A stretch of 64,000 bases of DNA from Phlegmacium glaucopus. Taxonomy: Eukaryota > Basidiomycota > Agaricomycetes > Agaricales > Cortinariaceae. Positions 47,079 to 57,506 of this stretch are shown in pieces. The notes under the pieces are model-generated. The model did no database searches, had not been told where the DNA came from, and saw nothing but the letters and a program-made list of their open reading frames with translations. The stretch's first letter is position 1. Each line of letters begins with the position of its first letter. The stretch covers positions 213,905-277,904 of the forward strand of contig MU130036.1 in NCBI GenBank assembly GCA_015039465.1, in the 5' to 3' direction. The translations under genes and the position numbers were made by a program.

Positions 47079-47432
47079 CTTGCAGTCATACAATAGTGAT
47101 GTAGTTTGTTGAATTTGTGCGAGTATCATTCCATTGATTCTTATTTATCTTATCATTTCTCATTTCTTCTCTTTATCTTTTTACTCAATTTATTTTATTC
47201 TATTACATAATCACGTTCTTTTAGTGACGGAGTCTTATTTACTACAAGTCTCAACTTTTATCAAAAAGGTTGAGACATGAGTTCATTCGTTTATTCACTT
47301 AATACTACTTCTAATAATCACCTAGTTACAATTCAACTGTTCTAGGTATAATAATTAACTCAACTTTTATCAAAAAGGTTGAGACTTACAATTCAACTGT
47401 TCTAGCTGCGAAATATTCCAACATAGTTGACT
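47079..47432. repeat. Spacer with two copies of a 31-nt hairpin
   Basis: The palindrome gtctcaac-ttttatcaaaaa-ggttgagac occurs at about 47248-47277 and, without its first bases, at about 47361-47386. Each is followed or preceded by acaattcaactgttctag, so a unit of about 115 bp is duplicated. No gene. Confidence 0.6.
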
Positions 47433-47441
47433 ACTTATATT

Positions 47442-48970
47442 GGGGGTGACCAGTGCCCGAGTTACGTGACATCATGTCACACAGGCGTCACGTAGGTGTC
47501 ACACATGAAATATTGAGACATGGCTCTCATTCCTCACACAACATTTAATAGGATGTTTTTAAGTTGAAAATGGTACATAAAGAGTAGTTTGAATCAGAAA
47601 CTGCAAGTTGAATACAACCAATATATTTCTTTGTGGCCATAATGATGATTCCCCTGCTAAATCTGAGTGCTGAGATGTCTACCCTTTATAACTCTCCAGC
47701 ACCTCAAATCTGAGACTTGTTTTGCTGGAATAAATTATTCTAAATGTTATTATGAACATTTCTATCAGGTTAGAAATTTTATATTTGTCCATTGAGGTCA
47801 TTATTTCAAGGTATATGCATCATTATCTTATGCTTACAGTGTGAAATTAAAAATTCTGAGCTGATAGGCATGTTAAGAATCAAAAAATACATATATTATG
47901 TCACCAAAACTAGTTGCAAAAGTGCATTGGTGAAATGTTATAAGAGCCACTACTTTTTCTGGTGGGCACAGCCACCCCAAAAATGAACATGGCTGTATGC
48001 AACACATAGCACCTTTGCTTCATGGCTTAATCTCCTTTCCTCTCAAACCACCATATATCTGAGCCAAAACCCCATCCCCACATCCATTATCCACTTCTTT
48101 ATTGAATAAATACTTCTGTGCCCACCTAAAATAGGCAGAAAAAGTAGTGGCTCTTATAACATTTCACCAATGCACTTTTGCAACTAGTTTTGGTGACATA
48201 ATATATGTATTTTTTGATTCTTAACATGCCTATCAGCTCAGAATTTTTAATTTCACACTGTAAGCATAAGATAATGATGCATATACCTTGAAATAATGAC
48301 CTCAATGGACAAATATAAAATTTCTAACCTGATAGAAATGTTCATAATAACATTTAGAATAATTTATTCCAGCAAAACAAGTCTCAGATTTGAGGTGCTG
48401 GAGAGTTATAAAGGGTAGACATCTCAGCACTCAGATTTAGCAGGGGAATCATCATTATGGCCACAAAGAAATATATTGGTTGTATTCAACTTGCAGTTTC
48501 TGATTCAAACTACTCTTTATGTACCATTTTCAACTTAAAAACATCCTATTAAATGTTGTGTGAGGAATGAAAGGCCATGTCTCAACATTTCATATGTGAC
48601 ACCTATGTGATGCCAGTATGACATGGTGCCACATAACTCAAGTATTGGTCACCCCCCAACTTAAAGGGACAGAAGATATTTCAGAGTCTGGGGAGGAATT
48701 TGACTTCTCAGAAGAAGGAAATGAGGATATGGGAGTCATGGGATGATGATTAGGTAGTTTATGTCACTTTAGCTTAGTTATTTGGACAATAAATTATGAT
48801 TTTAAAGCTTCTAATATATTTTAACACTTTTTTACACTAAAAAGAATCAAGGTAAAGCATGCAAAACTGAGTGAGCAACAAAAGATTCATGTGTTTCACA
48901 GTTTGTCACGCTTTTGGCTGTGTGACGTGACGTGACGCTCCCGCGGCCATAACAGGAGGTGGCCATCCCC
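47442..48970. mobile_element. Foldback element D with perfect 9-bp target duplication
   Basis: 1,529 bp flanked by ACTTATATT (47433-47441 and 48971-48979). Ends GGGGGTGACCAGTGCC and the inverse of GGGGATGGCCACCTCC. The left 1.2 kb (47442-48655) is one giant inverted repeat with its centre near 48060; arms of roughly 550 bp are very similar. The right part has an open tail with an acidic peptide EDISESGEEFDFSEEGNEDM then a TGA at about 48746, as at the C-terminus of a transposase gene, and then the same subterminal phrase as element C (gtttcacagtttgtcacgc...gtgacgtgacg). It looks like a deletion derivative of an autonomous element related to C. Confidence 0.85.
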
Positions 48971-49026
48971 ACTTATATTAGGGGTTTTGTTTGTGACCGT
49001 ACATAGGCGATGAGTCCGAGCGCTGG

Positions 49027-49497
49027 ATGTATTTGACGTCATGTGCCCACCGTGTTTCCAACCATGTCCTCGTGTATTTGTGCGCAACCAGCTACCCTTC
49101 TCCGCTGTGCTCAAAATTTACGGTTACCTATCAAGGTTCCATGAAAGCCTTAACTACTACTACTGGTGTTTGTCAAAACCACAATGATCACACGCCGGAC
49201 TCCTACTCTAAAGAAGTCGATTGCACAACCCCAAGCGATCAAAAAATCCATCGAGTTGGCCCCGAGTCAGACCTTGTTCAAAAATTGTACGAGGCACCTT
49301 CAGGAGAATGGAGCCGTACAGGCATTAAAACAGACGAGTATCGGAGTGTGGAAGGAGAGAAGCAGCCATATACGCTGAAAGAAGGTGAAAACAGTTGTTT
49401 TGGTGCAGGAAGGACTCCGGCTGAAGATAAGGGACCAGAGACGACCAAAAGTGATGAAGGACCGGATCGAAAATCTAGTCATGGTCGGCGAGGATGA
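49027..49497 (+). CDS. Hypothetical protein (uncertain)
   Basis: Open frame of 156 codons; a more likely start is the Met at 49141 (codon 39). The product is hydrophilic (DHTPDSYSKEVDCTTPSDQK, KLYEAPSGEWSRTG). A second overlapping frame (49166-49378, continuing 49385-49588) is Lys-rich and equally open, with KKSIAQPQAIKKSIELAPSQ, so I cannot say which, if either, is translated. No signal peptide, no domain recognised. Confidence 0.25.
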   Translation: MYLTSCAHRVSNHVLVYLCATSYPSPLCSKFTVTYQGSMKALTTTTGVCQNHNDHTPDSYSKEVDCTTPSDQKIHRVGPESDLVQKLYEAPSGEWSRTGIKTDEYRSVEGEKQPYTLKEGENSCFGAGRTPAEDKGPETTKSDEGPDRKSSHGRRG

Positions 49498-49589
49498 TAG
49501 TCATTCGAATATTATCTTCTTATCTTCGTTTCTTGGTATGTCATGCATTCAACATCTCAAAAAAGCTAATGACCTTATCAACTGTTAGG

Positions 49590-51590
49590 GAAGAAAAAAT
49601 GTTTTAAATTGTTCTATCACCATCATGATCGTTGTTTGTACCATCCTTATATTTAATCTGCTTTGGGCGCTCGTTGAATGCCACCACCTCCTGTGCATCA
49701 CTTGAGTAAAGGCCTGCGATCCATTAATGCTGTTATTAGGAGTCAGAACTACATTTAGTTCCCTGTATTTTGACAACATCAATATAAATGAACAAGATGG
49801 AAGGCTTCACGCTAAGCGTTCTACCTGTCCTCAATGGAAGGTGAGCTGGTCGAGTCACAGCAGGTGGGATGACGACTCGGAGTTATGTTTACCTTCCAGG
49901 AGTCACAACAAGGATACACATCTTTAACAAGAGTACCCCGCTGAAGAATTCCCTCAAGTTCAAACCCCTCTCAATTGGCATTAATAAGATATAGTTATAT
50001 AAGACTCCCACTGCACATAATTATATCGTCGTAGAATAAGGACACTGGCAAGAGGAGAAAAGAACAACATATTCATATCAGACCTGAACAATGAGTCAAT
50101 CTTGGGATGGCTGTAGCTGCAGCTACGGCCGGAACGATAGGTGTTGACCGTCATAATTGCTTCGAGATGTATCGGGTTTATATGGCTTCAAACTCGTAAC
50201 AAGGCCTAAAATACTATCAAGTCGACCTTTCTCGTGATCCGCTATACCATGTTGCTTTAGTAAGTACTCCCGATTGTTGCCGTCGTTGTATCTGCTCACA
50301 CCTGAATATTGTAGTTTACGACCATTGTAGTACAACAACCTACCTTAGGTTTTCTAACGGGGCACCGCAGTTGACAACGTTGTAGTCATTTTCTTGAAAG
50401 AGGTGCACACCTCTTACAAGAAAAGGATTACAATGCTCCCCCATTTGTTGGAGCGATGACAACAGCCTTGCAAAGGGTAGGATGGACCGTCGGAACACTG
50501 GCCCAGACGGGTAATTACCAAGTTGTACCCTTTTTCCCAGATGGGAATAAGAAGGGTATTCTAAATGCTTTGGTGGCGATATTAGTATGTGGATTAAGCA
50601 CAGTTTTTCCCCACAACTCTATTTCCTTATCATTAAATTTAGGGACACACTTTTTTAGAAAGCGTAAGATGGCAAGGGATTCAGCAGCACCTCGATATGA
50701 GGCTGGGGGGTGATCATGCCACTGCCGAAATCCCAACACAGAGAGTCTCACTCTGCGAAGGCTCTGGATAAGCACTCCAAGACTCAAGCGAGATCATCCA
50801 ATGAGAGCGGAGGTGTCCAACCTGGTTACTGCCAGGTTCTTCAGGCGTTCGGCAGAATAACGAAGCAGACCTTCATCCAGCTTGAACGACTAAGCAGCCT
50901 TTTGCAACCAGGATGCTCTCCCGAATATTGGGTCTGATCAGCTTGATACCGCCAGGACAGTCATCCCTTACACAGCTGTTTATACAGCCAACCCGCCTGT
51001 CAAATTCAGCGGTTGCAGACTCATCAACAAGTTCATCCGAGACAATAGGTTATGGAACCGGATATGAGAACTACAAGCCAAATTTCGGTCTCCCCGACAA
51101 CTACAACGCAGCAATCACAATTTGAAACTGAGGAAGTCAGGAAAAAGCCGAAAGCGCAACGCGGAACGTGTCTCTCTGAGAAGGCTCTGGATAAGCAGTC
51201 TCCAAGTCATAACCAGGCCAGAGCCTACAACATCAGAGATCCAACCTGTTTATCCCCAAGGTTCCTCCATCCTCATGCATCAGATTGGATACGCTGGAAG
51301 TGTCAGGAATCTAGCAGCGTAATAACGAACCAGACCCTCGCCACCTTAACGACCGATCAGCTTGCAAGTGCAAGAGAATTCAGCTTGGACAACTCGATTT
51401 CTTGGCAGATGAATGCCGAATTCAAATCAGCTGTACCAAACACTGGAAGAGAGTGGATCGATGGGTAAAAAATATACTTTAAAGACGATGAAAGAGGACT
51501 TTTCGCGGCTGAACAACGTCTCGAGAGATTTGGGAGGATGTGGGGAGGATGTGGGCGGATGTAGGTTCCTTATCGATGAAGAAATCGTTG
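49590..51590. other. No confident gene; internal direct repeat
   Basis: Short frames in several phases. A segment around 50740-50930 and another around 51165-51375 share ctgcgaaggctctggataagca and later ggttcttc/ggttcctcc-type phrases at about 430 bp spacing, so an old tandem duplication is present. Perhaps a decayed host gene with exons such as LDKHSKTQARSSNESGGVQP. Confidence 0.3.
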
Positions 51591-51950
51591 TTTAGATGTT
51601 TGCGTAGGTAAGGCATTGTTTTGTGCTAATGATTGATGCTTCTCATAACAATGCGAACTTTAAATAACCGTCAAAGCGAGCGAGGCTACTCTCACGATCC
51701 TTGAACTAGTCTTGGTGCATATTAATATGTGAATTTCGTGAGTCGTCCATTTTCGGAAATCGATGGGAGACTTCTCAAGCCTATTACCCCGGAAAACGGA
51801 TGGGCACGCTAGTCAGACCGTGTAAACAAAGACTCAATTGATTGTAAATGAGGGCAGAGAAAAAGCTTGATGATCAAAAGGTATTTAAAGACAATTTGGG
51901 GCTTAGGGAAGGAGTCGGATTACCCACCAACCTTCTTGTCTTTGATTATC

Positions 51951-52425
51951 ATGAAGTACCCAGTGATCACTGCTCTTACCGCATCTCTTGTCTTTCTCTC
52001 GTACGCCCTTGCGGTACCTTCTCAGCCACAGGTTGAAAATCTAGCTTGTTCGTTTTCGAATCTCCATCGCGCTCCTAACTTAAACTAATCTTGATTCTTG
52101 AATGATATAGGCAGTGGTCCTGATGTACGTATACTTTTGACTGTCCTTTGTATAAATTCTTACTAGTGGTATGTCCTTGGCTTGTACGGCTCATCATTAT
52201 AACTCTTACAGGAAATGGAATGTAAGCAACTTGAATTCTGTCATTCCTTCTTCTCATGAACATTATGTGCAGGCCCGACTGGACTTTTCTGCTGCATTGA
52301 AGTAGCCGGAATTCGAGGAATGTAAGTTGATTTTTACCCCACCAATTTGTCGACGTCTACCGCTTGATTGATTATGAATATCCAGGTGTCTGTCGGCTCC
52401 ACCACCTGATCGTTCCTGTTTATAG
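51951..52425 (+). CDS. Small secreted cysteine-rich protein (candidate)
   Basis: Exon 1 (from ATG 51951) encodes a clear signal peptide, MKYPVITALTASLVFLSYAL with AVPSQPQ after it, and ends at CAG before GTTGAA. Later exons bounded by tatag/GTACGT, ttacag/GTAAGC, gtgcag/GTAAGT and atccag read in one frame as SGPDEMECPTGLFCCIEVAG, IRGMCLSAPPPDRSCL, then TAG at 52425: five cysteines including a CC pair. The phase between exon 1 and exon 2 does not fit simply (phase 0 exon 1 gives a cysteine-free 45-residue product), so the exact join is unresolved. If the Cys-rich frame is right, this is a small secreted protein of the effector-like or hydrophobin-fragment kind; function unknown. Its upstream region and exon 1 are duplicated at 46.1-46.6 kb. 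Confidence 0.5.
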
Positions 52426-53600
52426 ACAACAATTTAGTTGCAATGAAGCGATGTGTAGCACGAGTTTCATACAAGCACCTCCGAGTCGTAGCTATCAGCG
52501 TTAAGTTGTGACGCAGCCAACCCTTTCGTTCTGCTCAAGTTCGACAGACAAACATCTTCCAATAATAAAATACTATGAGTTATTCTCAGTATATTTAGGG
52601 AATTAGCCTGCACCCTCCACCAGCTCCTTAACCTCGACGTCACAGAGCAATTCCCGTCCCATCCCGGGTTGAGAGAGCGATACTTGTCTTGCCCAAGGAG
52701 ACGATGAAGGCGTCCACCCCACAAGCCTGTTGCATCTCTCACGCCAACCTCACTGCCGAAATTGGGTTAATTTCCCATATAAATAGCAGAATTGTTGCTG
52801 AGAATCCGAAACCTAGGATAACTCTGTTCTTGAGCCTTGGGATGTATCATAGATAAGTAGTGTAGAAATAAATCCTACAGCGGGAATAATCCATTGCCGA
52901 ACAACAGCAAATGACAAGCAGATGGGCCAGTCAGGGTGGTGAGAGATGCACGCCTAATTATGGCAGAAATCCCTCAAAGGCGGCCGGCGACTGGCTGGAT
53001 GATACCACGTGATGGAGAAATGGTACATCCGAGTTGGTGATGTCGATGAGGATGGAGCGTGAACTGATGGGCAAAATTAATGGATGCCAGGGATGCCAAA
53101 TTGTGTATTAGTGACGTGTATATGATTTGTGTATGCCAGGTGAGCGCAGTACATTTGTACATGCTCCAAGGAACGGGCATTGTCGAAAAGTCAAGCGACG
53201 AAAAGATGGGATGAACAAATGGGGGGAGCCACAATTTCCCCGATTTCAATAAGCATTTCTCCCGCGTTATCCAATCCAAGGCCATTATAATCAGCTGATA
53301 CGATCTCCCGTCTTTACACTCATCACCTATGTACGGTCACAACGAAGTTTCTAATAGTAGTCAACGAGTTACGACATCACTATTGTATCTAGAAGGATAA
53401 CGGTAAGTTAAATACCAGTCTAGCCAACGTTGCATTCTTTCATCGCGTCACCGATAAGTAATGCGTTGCATATGCATGATACATGCTGGTGCTACGTGCA
53501 TGCCACTCCGCAGTCCTCTGCGCTAATACTATTGTTTTTTTCTCGTTTCCACCGGGTACGAGTACGAGGAGCACCTGTGAGATTCATGGTCAGTCACTGG
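52426..53600. other. Intergenic, no gene recognised
   Basis: Short frames only (for instance 53285-52974 minus). Probably intergenic DNA downstream of both neighbouring genes. Confidence 0.4.
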
Positions 53601-53608
53601 CCTCAGCC

Positions 53609-55251
53609 CTATAAATGTATAAATCGCTTACGATAAGCATTCTTCACGGAATTGTAATTACCAATGCCTGAAATAGTCACATGGGTGATATTGCCCACCC
53701 CCGAATTCACAGTTGTCCCTGGTCCGCCTATGCTACATCCATAAGGCCCCATAGGACGTGGATAAGTATGCCCATGCGTTCGATAGTACGGATTATAATG
53801 AGGGACGAGGCGTGGGTTTGTCATAGACACCGGTGAACCTTGACCGTTATCTGAGTCTGATGAGATCCCTTCAGGGCTTCCGCAGGGACGTGAAAAGTGA
53901 TGCCCACACATGGGACAGTATGAAGCGTGATGTGGGACGAAGTGCCCGCCCGGCGTGCACATTGGTAAGCCTATAGCTGAGTTGGATGCGCTCCCAAGGC
54001 CTTGAGTATGTGCCGTCGAGGTATCCATATCATGAGGTGGACGACTTGATAGACACTGGTATTTGCGCCTGGCCTTGGGACTCGCTCTCGGAGGTTGAGG
54101 CGCATAATCTTCTTCCTCTTCCGTAGACTTGTCTCCTGCCTCCAGGATGGTGTGTGATAGCTTCCGATCTACCATACCCATGTAATTCGTCTTCGAATTC
54201 CTCAGCGACCGCAAAGCCTTCGCGTTAAGAGTAAAGTCTTCCATCGCCACTGGCCGTCTCTTTGTCGACTTTGAAAGATTCCGCTTTACCTTACTAGTAG
54301 TGTTCCTTCTCACAGGCCGCTTGAATTCCTCCTCTCGCGAACTTGACTCTCCTAGCGTGACACACTGTACAAAACAATCAGGATGGTGAAAATAAATGGT
54401 GTACAACCGGACTCACAGAGGCTTTCATCGATGTCAGAATAACGGGATCAACACAACTCGTTTGGACCTCCAGAGACGAAACAAGATCGTATGGGGAAGG
54501 ATATGGTGCAGACTCCTTCTTCCAGCGATGGAGGATCAGGGCGGTCATAATTGTGAGGAAGGCTACTCCCCCAACGACGGCGGCTAATTTGGCAGAATCT
54601 GAAGCTATGATCAGTGAATGCAGACTAATTGGTCCAAAGAACGCACCTGCAGTCTTATCCAAGGTGAAGTTGATATTGTTGCCAGCCTAAATACATATGT
54701 TCAACGAATATTGCTGGAGATATAGAATGGCAATACTTACTTCTCCATCCAGATAATGATCATGAGGAACCCAAGTAAACGATGTAATTGGGGCCAAACT
54801 AGAAGAATGAGGAAACGTGGGATAGGAATACTAAGAGTTGGAGCTCACACTTGGACATAGTAGATGGTGGTACAATTAGTTTCGGGGTCCAACCAACTAA
54901 TAACGGAAAACAATGTTAATAACAATGTTAACCGTCACAATGAGGAAGGTCACGTGACTCACGTCAGGAAGCCGCTGGAATAATACACCGAGCAGTCCGA
55001 GCTGCATCGATAGGTTTGAGAACAGACTCCTCGGATAGGCATTGCCATAGTATTGCATGGTACCAATTCATTTGGCAAGCGCGACTATAACCAAATCAAC
55101 ATTCGTCTTGTGAATGACAACTTCTTTCAAGTCGTAGGCGCACCATTATACATCTTTGAAGATATGCCAACTGAGCAGAGACTGGGACATAATAGCCTGA
55201 GGGTAAAATAGTTGCTAGTAGGATGCCAGTGATTGCGAGAGCTCTTGGCAT
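53609..55251 (-). CDS. Single-pass membrane protein with Cys-rich ectodomain
   Basis: Host-type gene, minus strand, six or seven exons with short introns. Exon 1 from ATG 55251 encodes a signal peptide (MPRALAITGILLATILPSGY). The ectodomain follows: LPNELVPCNTMAMPIRGVCS, QTYRCSSDCSVYYSSGFL, WLDPETNCTTIYYVQV and FTWVPHDHYLDGE, with about seven Cys and NCT/NFT N-glycosylation sites. Then a transmembrane segment AAVVGGVAFLTIMTALIL followed by basic HRWKK, giving type I topology. The cytoplasmic tail is Ser/Arg/Lys-rich (RNTTSKVKRNLSKSTKRR) with HHASYCPMCGHHFSRPCGS, a possible Cys/His metal site, and ends ISGIGNYNSVKNAYRKR, a Gly/Asn motif I associate with Agaricomycete proteins of unknown role. 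A donor GTAAGC at about 53630 suggests one more exon beyond 53609. No stops. Function unknown. Confidence 0.65.
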
Positions 55252-55622
55252 GCCAAAGTGTTGGGATTAGAGAACACGACGTTGCTCTTGTATATATATA
55301 AGGTCTGCTTTTATTGCAGTAGTTTAGAGGACCGATATCTACTGATATGTCCTAGTCATGGCTGTCGTGATCGGGGCTGTCGTGATCGGGTCAATGATAG
55401 GAATGACGGAATCTTGTTATGTGGGGCGATACAGAATACTGACGCCTCAACGCTGGCCGCAAGTGGCCGCATCAAAAATCAAACGCCCCTGATCTCTTTT
55501 TGGATGGTGCTGGCTGAGTATTCGGGGGTCCTGTTCCAATATAAGGTTTTGCATTTGGACACCATGATTGGACCTGCCACAATCGAAGTTCGGAGTAGTG
55601 TAAAGCCGGACAGGACCACCGA
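55252..55622. other. Upstream region, no gene
   Basis: Likely promoter region of the membrane-protein gene. It includes a small tandem (ggctgtcgtgatcgg twice, about 55361-55390). Confidence 0.4.
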
Positions 55623-55630
55623 ATGAATAC

Positions 55631-56386
55631 AGGACCCTGGGCAATAGGCCAAGGGGCAGGGTCCCAGATTTCAACTTTTTGTCCGGACAGGGCGTCGCGA
55701 TTCAGTGCGATTCTTGTCCGGATTGCACCTAGGATCCCAAGATTTTCCAAAAAAATGTCTGCATTGTTGACCTAGCTATTTTTTGGCCCAAATTTTGTCC
55801 GGACTGGTAGGCTCAAAAAAGGTCTGTACTGCTCTTGCCCGCCTCAAAAAGTACAATTCTGGCTTGGAATAAGCATATCCTATCATATTTACGAGTAAAC
55901 ATAACTATTTTCATATTCAAGATTTCCACCCTGCTTTCAAAACAATTTAATAGCAGCATGAAAAGTACAGGCGCTTCGTCCATAATAAGAGAGCAGTTGA
56001 CTGAAAGGAGCTAAAGGAGTTTCTGGTCAGGAATGCCTAACTGAGAGATGCGAATCTTTGTTTTACAAAAATTATCATGATTATTTTACTAAGTCCAGAA
56101 TAACATACAGCAAAGAAAAAGTACTCAGAGAGGGAGTTGAACCGGCAGATATTGAGTCATTCGTACGCTCAACAGACTACACCATACTATAGCATATTAG
56201 TACCCTAAAATTTGTCCGGATGGGCAACTAGCCTATCACAATTTCCCCAAACTTGTCTGGATTCTGGCACTGGCTGCCCAAAAAATTTCGGCAAATCTTG
56301 TCTGGATTGACTCTAGCCGTCCGTCAAAAAAGCTCGAATCCTGTCCGGATTCGGACCCTGCCTCGAGGCCTATTGCCCAGGGTCCT
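55631..56386. mobile_element. MITE H with 8-bp target duplication
   Basis: 756 bp, TIR AGGACCCTGGGCAATAGGCC / inverse, perfect target duplication ATGAATAC (55623-55630 and 56387-56394). Subterminal repeats ttgtccgga / tccggac occur at both ends (55677, 55708, 55795; 56213, 56255, 56300, 56340), a typical hAT layout. Non-coding. The interior contains a tRNA-like segment. Confidence 0.9.
56121..56195 (-). other. tRNA-like Pol III promoter segment inside MITE H
   Basis: On the minus strand the order is A-box-like tggtgtagtctg (56184-56173), then B-box ggttcaactcc (56143-56133), followed after tgagtac by a run of five T (Pol III terminator). The acceptor arms do not pair well, so this is a tRNA relic or SINE head, not a working tRNA. 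Confidence 0.4.
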
Positions 56387-56404
56387 ATGAATACTCGGCC
56401 AGAT

Positions 56405-56655
56405 GCTTGATCTTTGGTGGGCGAAAAATTCCCACGGCTTTTCCTTTTAACTGTGCATCGATTGAGAGATTGGGAACCATTTTCAAAAAATAATTCAAGT
56501 CAAAGAAGCCAATTCTTATCCGGAAAATGCCCCAAAACCACAATTTCCAGACACAAAGAACAGCTCCTGAGGCCGCATTTTGTGTATTTCCCCTCTACTC
56601 CGCCTGCGGTGCCTTTTGGGTAGGAAGATTAGACATTTGTCAGGATATTCGGAAC
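56405..56655. repeat. Repeat K, copy 1
   Basis: tgatctttggtgggcgaaaaattcc through aaaatgccccaaaaccacaa recurs at 57020-57165 with about 90% identity. The following part (gctcctgaggccgc ... tccgcctgcgg ... gacatttgtcaggatattcgg) recurs at 63565-63645. No gene; the open frame over it is a by-product. Confidence 0.7.
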
Positions 56656-57015
56656 TTACAGCTGCCTGCAAAATGCTAGGCCGTTTTTAAATCTTCTGTG
56701 TCTGCCCGTGTTTGGTGTAAACACCTGTTTTTAGTACAGTGCGGGAGTGATGATGTGATTGCCATTTCAGCTCCACGCTCCCCTCTTCTCACTCGCGGCC
56801 TCCCTCATCGAATCCAATAACTATGTCATAGTAATATATACAGTGGTCAATGTCTGTAACCTCAGCAACCATGCTTGCAACAGTTTTCAGATCCCGATGG
56901 ATTGCTCCAATTCATCATATCTACTACGGATCTACCCAAAAAGTGTATTTGCACCAAACAAAGGCGCACACAGAAGATTTAAAAACGGCCTCGCATTTTG
57001 CAGGCACCTGTAAGG
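56656..57015. mobile_element. Inverted-repeat element inside repeat K
   Basis: Left end ttacagctgcctgcaaaatg, right end its inverse with one mismatch (cattttgcaggcacctgtaa). The arms continue through ggccgtttttaaatcttctg and its inverse. About 360 bp, non-coding, no clear target duplication. Confidence 0.6.
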
Positions 57016-57017
57016 TT

Positions 57018-57165
57018 ATGCTTGATCTTTGGTGGGCAAAAAATTCCCATGGCTTTTCCTTTTAACTATGCATCGAGTGAGAGATTGGGAACCATTTTCA
57101 AAAAATGATTCGTGTCAAAGAAGCCAATTCTTATCCGGAAAATGCCCCAAAGCCACAAACTTTGA
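57018..57165. repeat. Repeat K, copy 2
   Basis: Second copy of the phrase at 56405-56535, in direct orientation, just left of element J. About 615 bp offset. Confidence 0.75.
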
Positions 57166-57241
57166 TTTGTTTCGGCACGATCTTCGGAGACTGCCGATTG
57201 ATTTCATCGTTGGTGATGGATACCACAGACTGCTCACGAAT

Positions 57242-57418
57242 CAGGCTCCTAAAAGCAGCCGCTCGTCTCGCGAGCTATTCTTACTATTAGGGAGCTTATG
57301 TAATAATTGATGGCTGAACAAATAAACAAACCTAAGGTCTCGAGCTCGCGAGAGAGCGGCTGCCGGAAAAGTTGGTTGGTGATCTCGGAGACCACTGATT
57401 AACCCCAAGGTTGGGTTC
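57242..57418. repeat. Left terminal inverted repeat of element J
   Basis: 177 bp, starts CAGGCTCCTAAAAGCAGCCG, ends ggttgggttc. Contains tctcgcgagc and gagctcgcgagaga palindromic motifs. Confidence 0.92.
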
Positions 57419-57506
57419 GCTAAGCAGTCATGTCACATTTTCGTCACAAGCAATATTGATGTAGATAACTAGACATGAAAATTTGAATATCATACGAAAA
57501 CTAAGT

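Noticed and set aside
49590..51590. Host gene built from ORFs at 50456-51468
   Set aside because: No consistent frame, domain or splice pattern; only an internal duplication is clear.
57029..57310. 93-codon ORF left of the helicase gene
   Set aside because: It spans repeat K and the TIR of element J and shares its start with a K copy at 56414, so it is a repeat by-product.
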